Shown piece by piece: positions 15,303-20,050 of a stretch of DNA of 20,050 bases. Source of the DNA: Nitrospira sp. (lineage in GTDB: Bacteria > Nitrospirota > Nitrospiria > Nitrospirales > Nitrospiraceae); contig JACOEF010000393.1 in assembly GCA_024998705.1 (NCBI GenBank), positions 1-20,050 on the forward strand, read 5' to 3'. Position 1 is the first letter of the stretch. The number at the start of each line of letters is the position of its first letter. The position numbers were made by a program, and so were the translations under genes. The notes below the pieces were generated by a model. It saw nothing but the letters and a program-made list of their open reading frames with translations, had not been told where the DNA came from and searched no databases.

Positions 15303-15707
15303 CTACTTGGGGTTGGCGTCCATCCAGGATTTCCTGTCTAACCCGATATCGCTGTCATATTTCCGAAGAGGCGGAGCGTCCCAGATGACCTTTTTGCCTG
15401 GAGCCAGGTTGGCCGCGGCGACATAGTGCTTCTTGGCCTCCGCTTTCTCTCCCAATCGCTCCAGCGTCAACGCCAGATTGTAGTGCGCTTCCGCCAGGGT
15501 CTGGTCGGCTTTGATCGTCGCCACATACACCTGTCGGGCTCCAGCCCAATCTTGTTGTGCGAACAACTGATTGCCCTGTTCCAACTGTTGACTCACCGCA
15601 ACGCTGGTCCCCGCCGCTGCATGCAGCGGCCGCAATTCCACCTTGTGTTGGCCGGCACACCCGACCAGCACCATCGTTGCGACTGCCGCCCACACGAGAG
15701 CCTTCAT
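15303..15707 (-). CDS. TPR-repeat lipoprotein
   Basis: This 134-residue lipoprotein has signal sequence MKALVWAAVATMVLVGC, with lipobox LVGC and Cys17 as the acylated residue. The mature part has two TPR-type helix pairs: QLEQGNQLFAQQDWAGARQV and LAEAHYNLALTLERLGEKAE, continuing AKKHYVAAANLAP. A polar tail ends RKSWMDANPK. It is probably anchored to a membrane facing the periplasm and mediates protein contacts; the partner is unknown. ATG 15707 is chosen over 15728 because AAGGAGCG lies just upstream and gives a standard lipoprotein signal. It lies 17 bp downstream of addA on the same strand and may share its transcript. Confidence 0.88.
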   Translation of the reverse strand: MKALVWAAVATMVLVGCAGQHKVELRPLHAAAGTSVAVSQQLEQGNQLFAQQDWAGARQVYVATIKADQTLAEAHYNLALTLERLGEKAEAKKHYVAAANLAPGKKVIWDAPPLRKYDSDIGLDRKSWMDANPK

Positions 15708-15724
15708 GCCACGCTCCTTTGTAC

Positions 15725-18700
15725 TCACACCGTGACCGTCATTCCTTGACGCAGGAAAATAAATTCGAAACCTGCGACGGATTCGCCCAACGCCTGTTCC
15801 ACCGCCATCCGATACAACCGCGCCTGTTCCCGATAGAGCTCGGCCCTTGCCGCTACCTGATCCGCCGGGATCATATCCGTCTTATAGTCGGCAATCCAGA
15901 TCTCGCCATCGATGCGGTAGAGCACGTCGATGGCCCCTTCCATAATTTGGCGACCATCGTTCCAGGGAATGAGAAACGGCACCTCACGACCGATCACGGT
16001 CGCCCGGCGCAATCGCTCGTAGGCAGGCGACTGCGCAAAGGTTCGCAGCAGGTCTCGCACCTCTCCGATCACCGCGTCATGCGTCGCCGTATCCCGTTCG
16101 TCGAGCGCCAGCGAAGTGTGGTCGATCAAGGCTACCTGCGAGTCCACATCAGCGGTAAAATCCCAGTATTGCAGCAGCCGGTGGACCATCGTCCCCAGGG
16201 TCTTTCCCCGCGCCACCAGCCTGACCTGCCCTGGTTCTCGCTCGACGGCCGGCGCGGGATTCTGCATGAAGTCGGATGGTGAGACCTGCAAGGGCTCCGT
16301 TCGCTGCACCTGCCATTTTTGATCGCGCTGCATCCAGCGGTCGGAAAATGCCCGGTCAGTGACCACGCCGTCCAATACGATCGGACGCTCGCGCTGCCTG
16401 GCTGGCGGACGATCATCTCCCTGGAGGATGGTCTGACGCAAGCCGACATCACCGACGGGAATGTCCTGCTGATCAGTCAGCCCGAGCTCCACGCCGGCAG
16501 CCTGTTCTAACAATTCCAGCAACGCCCCCCGCACCCGCCGCCGCGGCAGAGCTCCGGATAAGACCAGGCGCTCCCTCGCGCGCGTCATCCCGACATAAAA
16601 CAGCCGACGCCGTTCCGCCTGTTCCCGCGTACGCGCCTTCTCAGCCACCAGCACCGCGCCCAGGCTACAGCGGTCCCCCAGATCGAGCCCCTGCACACCG
16701 GTCGACCAGTCATGCCATATGATCGGTCGCGCAGGACCGCGGCCGGCGCCATCTCCATGATGCAACCCGGCCAGGATCACCAGCGGAAACTCCAAGCCTT
16801 TCGCCTTGTGGATGGTGAGCACACGAACGGCATCCAGGGTATCCTCCGAGAGCGCACTCTCCGCTTCTTCCGGTTGCTCCGTGAGCCGATCCAGCATCAG
16901 CTCGACAAATCCGTTCAACGTCAGGTTCGGACGATTCACCAGATCCGCCGCCATTTGGCGAACCTTCAACAGATTGGCCACCGCCTGTTCTCCGTGGAGG
17001 GACGCCGCCGCCAGTTCGAGTACCGGCAGGTGTGTAAAAATGAGATCCAGCGCCTGAGGGAGCGGACAACGGGGCACCTGCTCATGCAACCGCGCCAGCA
17101 CACCGTACAACCGACGGAGCGGCTCGGCATGCGGACTGCTCCAGTCTGTCAGGCGATCGGTTTCGCGGTAATCCAGCGACTCCCGTTCCTGCAACTCGGC
17201 CAACGCGGAGTCAGGCAGGCCACCCACTGCCGATCGAAGCAGACCCACCAGGGCGATGCGATCGTGAGGATTGTCGACGCACCGGAGTATGTTCACGAGG
17301 TCGATCACTTCCTGCCGCCGATAAAAATGTTTTTCCCCGTCGATGATGTACGAAATGTCGTGCCGGCGGAGGGCTTCCAGATAGTGCTCAGCCTGAGTCA
17401 ATTTTCGAAACAGGAGCGCGATATGCCCTGGGCGGATCCCGCTTTCCAGCCCTCTCGATGGTCCCACGTCTCCGGCCGGACGGAGCAAACCTGACACCAA
17501 GCGTGCAATCTGTTCCGCCTCCACCCGGGTTGCTGCGGCCGAATCCAACTCGTCCTCGTCGTCCGACGCGACCAACCGGAGCTCTACGCCGGGATTGCGA
17601 AACTGACTCGATCGATTGGGCTGCACTGTCAGCGGGACATTCGGCGGCTGAATGGCCGGCTGCGCGACCAGAAGCCGGTTGAAGACACCGTTGACCAGAT
17701 CGAGCACCTGCGCATGGCTGCGAAAATTCGTGGCGAGCTCGCAGCGTAAAGCCCCGCTGCGTTCAAGGCGATCGACCACATGATCGAACGCTTCGATATC
17801 AGCCCGACGGAACGCATAGATCGACTGCTTCGGGTCACCGACGATGAACAGCTTTCCCGATTCGAGTTCCGTCTCTCGCCATGAACCGGCCTGCGTACCG
17901 AGACGTTCGGCCAGGTACAGCACGATCTCGTACTGCACCGGGTCCGTATCCTGAAATTCGTCGACCAGCAACGCGCGATAGTCCCGTTTCGACTGCTCGC
18001 GGATCGCGGGATGATCACGCAACAGCGTCCGGGCCTTGCCGACCAAACCATCGAAGGTGAGCCAGCCGGAATCCAGGAACGACGTTCGCACCGACTGCAC
18101 GAACGGCGAGAGCACGGCCAGGAGATTCTGCAGAAGTGCATGATCAACCTTGAGCAACCGCGCGGCAATCCGTTGCAACGACTCGACTGCCGCATGATCG
18201 TCTTCTTGCCATCCGGTCGGCGCGGCGCCGAGGTCTTTGGCCAACAATTCCTGCGTTTCCTGTGGCAGGGAGCGCAGACCGTTCAGCCCATCGGCGAGCA
18301 GGAGCGCGAAGAGTTCCGCAACCGCCGCCAGCATCAGCTCGATTTTGCGTCGCTTCGGGCGGTCATACCGTGCGAGCAGATTTTCAGCCAGCGCTTTTCT
18401 GCTGGAGAACCAGTCATGCAATCCCGGATTCAGTCCGGTCTCGGCCACCTGCTGCGTCAACCCATTCAGATCGATCAAGTCGCTGTGCAGACTGTAGGCC
18501 AGCTCTCGTAGTTCATCGAGACTGAATGTGTCGAGGAGCGCCCGCCAGCGTCCGTGATCGCTCCCCGCCGCGCCCCACTCACGGTCCAGCCACACCTCCC
18601 ACTCAGCGGTGAAATGTTCCTCGAAGCGCGATCCGTCCTCGTCCGTTTGAAATGTCGGTGTGACCCCGGCTTCGATCGGGTACAGGCGCAAGAGATGCGC

Positions 18701-19111
18701 GGCAAAACTATGCAAGGTTCCGATCTGCGCCTTCTCGACATCACGGAGTGCGGCATCGGCCCGGGCCACGATCTCATCGGTCGTCCATCCGTATCGCAGG
18801 CGCAGGTCGGCGATCGAAACCGTGCCACTGCCGGCGGCGGAATTGTCACAGCCTTCCGCATTCACCAGGGAACGAAGCCGCTCCCGTAAACGGAGCTTCA
18901 TCTCGGCGGCGGCTTTGTTGGTGAAGGTGAGGGCCACGATGCGCGACAGGTCCAACGGGTCGGTCCGGCGCATGAGCAGGTATAACAATCGATTCACCAG
19001 CAGCGTGGTCTTCCCGGTTCCCGCCCCGGCGATGACCACGACATTCCGGTCGAACGTGGTGGCAGCTGCGTCTCGTGCCGCCTGGTCTGGAATTGAAGCC
19101 GGTTCAGTCAC
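15725..19111 (-). CDS. addA: AddA-type UvrD/RecB helicase-nuclease
   Basis: This 1128-residue ATP-dependent 3'-5' helicase with a C-terminal nuclease resects double-strand breaks for RecA-mediated repair with AddB. Superfamily 1 motifs appear in order: AGAGTGKTT (about 28-36), TFTNKAAAEMK, VDEFQDTDPVQ (about 382-392), GDPKQSIYAFRRADI, TNFRSHAQVLDL, TIHKAKGLEFPLV and YVGMTRARERLVL. The C-terminal RecB-like nuclease has GTMVHRLLQYW, MEGAIDVLYRID and IADYKTDM (about residue 1073), with the expected His, Asp and Asp-Lys catalytic residues. The start is GTG 19111, overlapping the addB stop by 8 nt, with AAGGTGG upstream. The frame is open further upstream (to 19237), but that part lies inside addB. 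Confidence 0.92.
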   Translation of the reverse strand: MTEPASIPDQAARDAAATTFDRNVVVIAGAGTGKTTLLVNRLLYLLMRRTDPLDLSRIVALTFTNKAAAEMKLRLRERLRSLVNAEGCDNSAAGSGTVSIADLRLRYGWTTDEIVARADAALRDVEKAQIGTLHSFAAHLLRLYPIEAGVTPTFQTDEDGSRFEEHFTAEWEVWLDREWGAAGSDHGRWRALLDTFSLDELRELAYSLHSDLIDLNGLTQQVAETGLNPGLHDWFSSRKALAENLLARYDRPKRRKIELMLAAVAELFALLLADGLNGLRSLPQETQELLAKDLGAAPTGWQEDDHAAVESLQRIAARLLKVDHALLQNLLAVLSPFVQSVRTSFLDSGWLTFDGLVGKARTLLRDHPAIREQSKRDYRALLVDEFQDTDPVQYEIVLYLAERLGTQAGSWRETELESGKLFIVGDPKQSIYAFRRADIEAFDHVVDRLERSGALRCELATNFRSHAQVLDLVNGVFNRLLVAQPAIQPPNVPLTVQPNRSSQFRNPGVELRLVASDDEDELDSAAATRVEAEQIARLVSGLLRPAGDVGPSRGLESGIRPGHIALLFRKLTQAEHYLEALRRHDISYIIDGEKHFYRRQEVIDLVNILRCVDNPHDRIALVGLLRSAVGGLPDSALAELQERESLDYRETDRLTDWSSPHAEPLRRLYGVLARLHEQVPRCPLPQALDLIFTHLPVLELAAASLHGEQAVANLLKVRQMAADLVNRPNLTLNGFVELMLDRLTEQPEEAESALSEDTLDAVRVLTIHKAKGLEFPLVILAGLHHGDGAGRGPARPIIWHDWSTGVQGLDLGDRCSLGAVLVAEKARTREQAERRRLFYVGMTRARERLVLSGALPRRRVRGALLELLEQAAGVELGLTDQQDIPVGDVGLRQTILQGDDRPPARQRERPIVLDGVVTDRAFSDRWMQRDQKWQVQRTEPLQVSPSDFMQNPAPAVEREPGQVRLVARGKTLGTMVHRLLQYWDFTADVDSQVALIDHTSLALDERDTATHDAVIGEVRDLLRTFAQSPAYERLRRATVIGREVPFLIPWNDGRQIMEGAIDVLYRIDGEIWIADYKTDMIPADQVAARAELYREQARLYRMAVEQALGESVAGFEFIFLRQGMTVTV

Positions 19112-20050
19112 GCGCCACCTTCTGCGATCGCACCTCCCGCAATGTCCTGGACTGTGAGGACCGAGAGGCCCGCCACCAGCTCGGCTGATGGGTCCGGCGA
19201 CAAGCGGTCGAAAAGTCACAATGGGTACAGTGGGCATCCGGAGCGATGAAATATTGCCCAGCGCGTATGCCGTCGAGCAGCACCTGCATCGTCCGACTCA
19301 ATATCGGACCGGACGGTCCCTGCCAGGCTGCCGCGGCAAAGGCCACACGCTCAACCGCAGGATCGGCATGCGGGAGCAAATAGAGAAACTCCACCTGTTC
19401 CGGTAGAGCTTTTTGCCGGTCACCGGACGACCCGGCAGGAGTCATTAAGGCATAGAGCGCAGGCTGCAGTCGTTGAGCACGCAGTGCCGCTTGCAGGAGA
19501 TTGCGATCCTTAGCCTCCACGCGGTCGTTCTCTCGATACTTATAGTCGATAACCCTCACCACGCCAGACTGCGGATGCCGATCAACCCGGTCCCACCGTC
19601 CACGCAGTGGAATCTCCTCGCTTCGAGATCCATCCGGCACACTCCCTATGGCATCCAGTTCGAATTCAGCGGGATGGAATCCCGAGGCCAACGCCGCGTC
19701 ACGATCGAGGATGATCGTCGCTTCGATCAACCGCCGGACCGATTCCTGTGCCAACTGCCAGGTCAGGGCGTAGCCGGTTCCATGTGTCCTGGCGTACGCG
19801 TCAAAGGTCTGCGCGACGGCCCGAGCGACCTCCTCAGTGATGGCAGAGGGGGACAATACCGTGACCGGCCAGCCCTGCTGGATCAGCGCCAGATAACAGA
19901 GTCGCAACGCGCCATGACAGAGCTGCCCCATTGCCGGAGGGGTCAGTTCCATAGAAGGAGCCTGACGCACCGATTCAAGGTTGAGCACCTGTCTGGAAAA
20001 ATATTGAAAGGGGCAACGGGCATAGGATTCCAGCGCCGTCGGCGAGAAGC
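19104..20050 (-). CDS. addB: AddB-type nuclease subunit, C-terminal part (partial)
   Basis: The frame is open from the right window edge (first full codon at 20048), so the N-terminal part lies outside. The visible 314 residues form the C-terminal PD-(D/E)XK nuclease of AddB. It starts FSPTALESYARCPFQYF, where the cysteine is the first ligand of the [4Fe-4S] cluster. A middle segment has the nuclease core LRGRWDRVDR and VRVIDYKYREN (Asp and Asp-x-Lys). It closes with CTHCDFSTAC, a C-x2-C-x5-C that supplies the other three cluster ligands. This iron-staple arrangement is characteristic of AddB. The stop TGA overlaps the GTG of addA, which implies coupled translation of the two subunits. An internal GTG at 19988 is not the start. 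Confidence 0.9.
   Translation of the reverse strand, partial: FSPTALESYARCPFQYFSRQVLNLESVRQAPSMELTPPAMGQLCHGALRLCYLALIQQGWPVTVLSPSAITEEVARAVAQTFDAYARTHGTGYALTWQLAQESVRRLIEATIILDRDAALASGFHPAEFELDAIGSVPDGSRSEEIPLRGRWDRVDRHPQSGVVRVIDYKYRENDRVEAKDRNLLQAALRAQRLQPALYALMTPAGSSGDRQKALPEQVEFLYLLPHADPAVERVAFAAAAWQGPSGPILSRTMQVLLDGIRAGQYFIAPDAHCTHCDFSTACRRTHQPSWWRASRSSQSRTLREVRSQKVARD

Noticed and set aside
16712..17494. 260-residue plus-strand frame inside addA
   Set aside because: It is antisense to conserved helicase motifs of AddA and is composed of low-complexity Arg/Gln-rich text.
1..20050. CRISPR array, prophage or mobile-element cargo
   Set aside because: There are no regularly spaced repeats, no integrase or transposase motifs and no shift in gene style. 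Content is housekeeping throughout.

Overview
The window is about 20 kb of GC-rich bacterial chromosome, densely packed and mostly housekeeping. A dnaE-accA pair, a large outer-membrane porin, lipoproteins and an AddAB-type recombination pair indicate a diderm bacterium. Gene content and protein style suggest Nitrospirota (Nitrospira-like). That placement is an inference from memory of such genomes; no marker gene in the window proves it.

Layout: (1) 1-2634, plus strand: the C-terminal half of DNA polymerase III alpha (dnaE, cut by the window edge) followed after 38 bp by accA. (2) 2911-4233, plus: a beta-barrel porin. (3) 4266-5058, minus: a 66-residue tryptophan-rich protein and a ferritin-like di-iron protein, translationally linked. 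(4) 5205-8848, plus: helicase hrpB, a double-ACT protein and peptide deformylase, the last two separated by 2 bp. (5) 8866-9333, minus: an exported Sel1-repeat protein. (6) 9801-10691, plus: an RsuA/RluB-type pseudouridine synthase. (7) 11013-11462, plus: a small exported cupredoxin-like protein with a CuA-like cysteine/histidine cluster. (8) 11676-12095, minus: a small exported protein whose frame is interrupted by one in-frame TAA. (9) 12310-13483, minus: a standalone di-iron metallo-beta-lactamase-fold protein and a MazG-like nucleotide pyrophosphohydrolase. (10) 13620-14114, minus: tRNA-Leu(TAA) and a YtxH-type membrane protein. (11) 14442-15275, plus: lgt. (12) 15303-20050, minus: partial addB, addA and a TPR lipoprotein.

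Functional links: addB and addA overlap by 8 nt and together form a double-strand-break resection helicase-nuclease. lgt makes the lipid modification that the neighbouring convergent TPR lipoprotein needs, although the two are not in one operon. The ferritin-like protein, the di-iron MBL protein and the CuA-like protein are three separate metal/oxygen-type proteins and do not form a cluster.

I found no CRISPR array, transposase, prophage or convincing new multi-gene system. The best second-look items are the in-frame stop in the small secreted protein gene (11829-11831), a structured intergenic repeat (11482-11621) with a partial copy at 5083-5110, and the atypical CuA-like motif.
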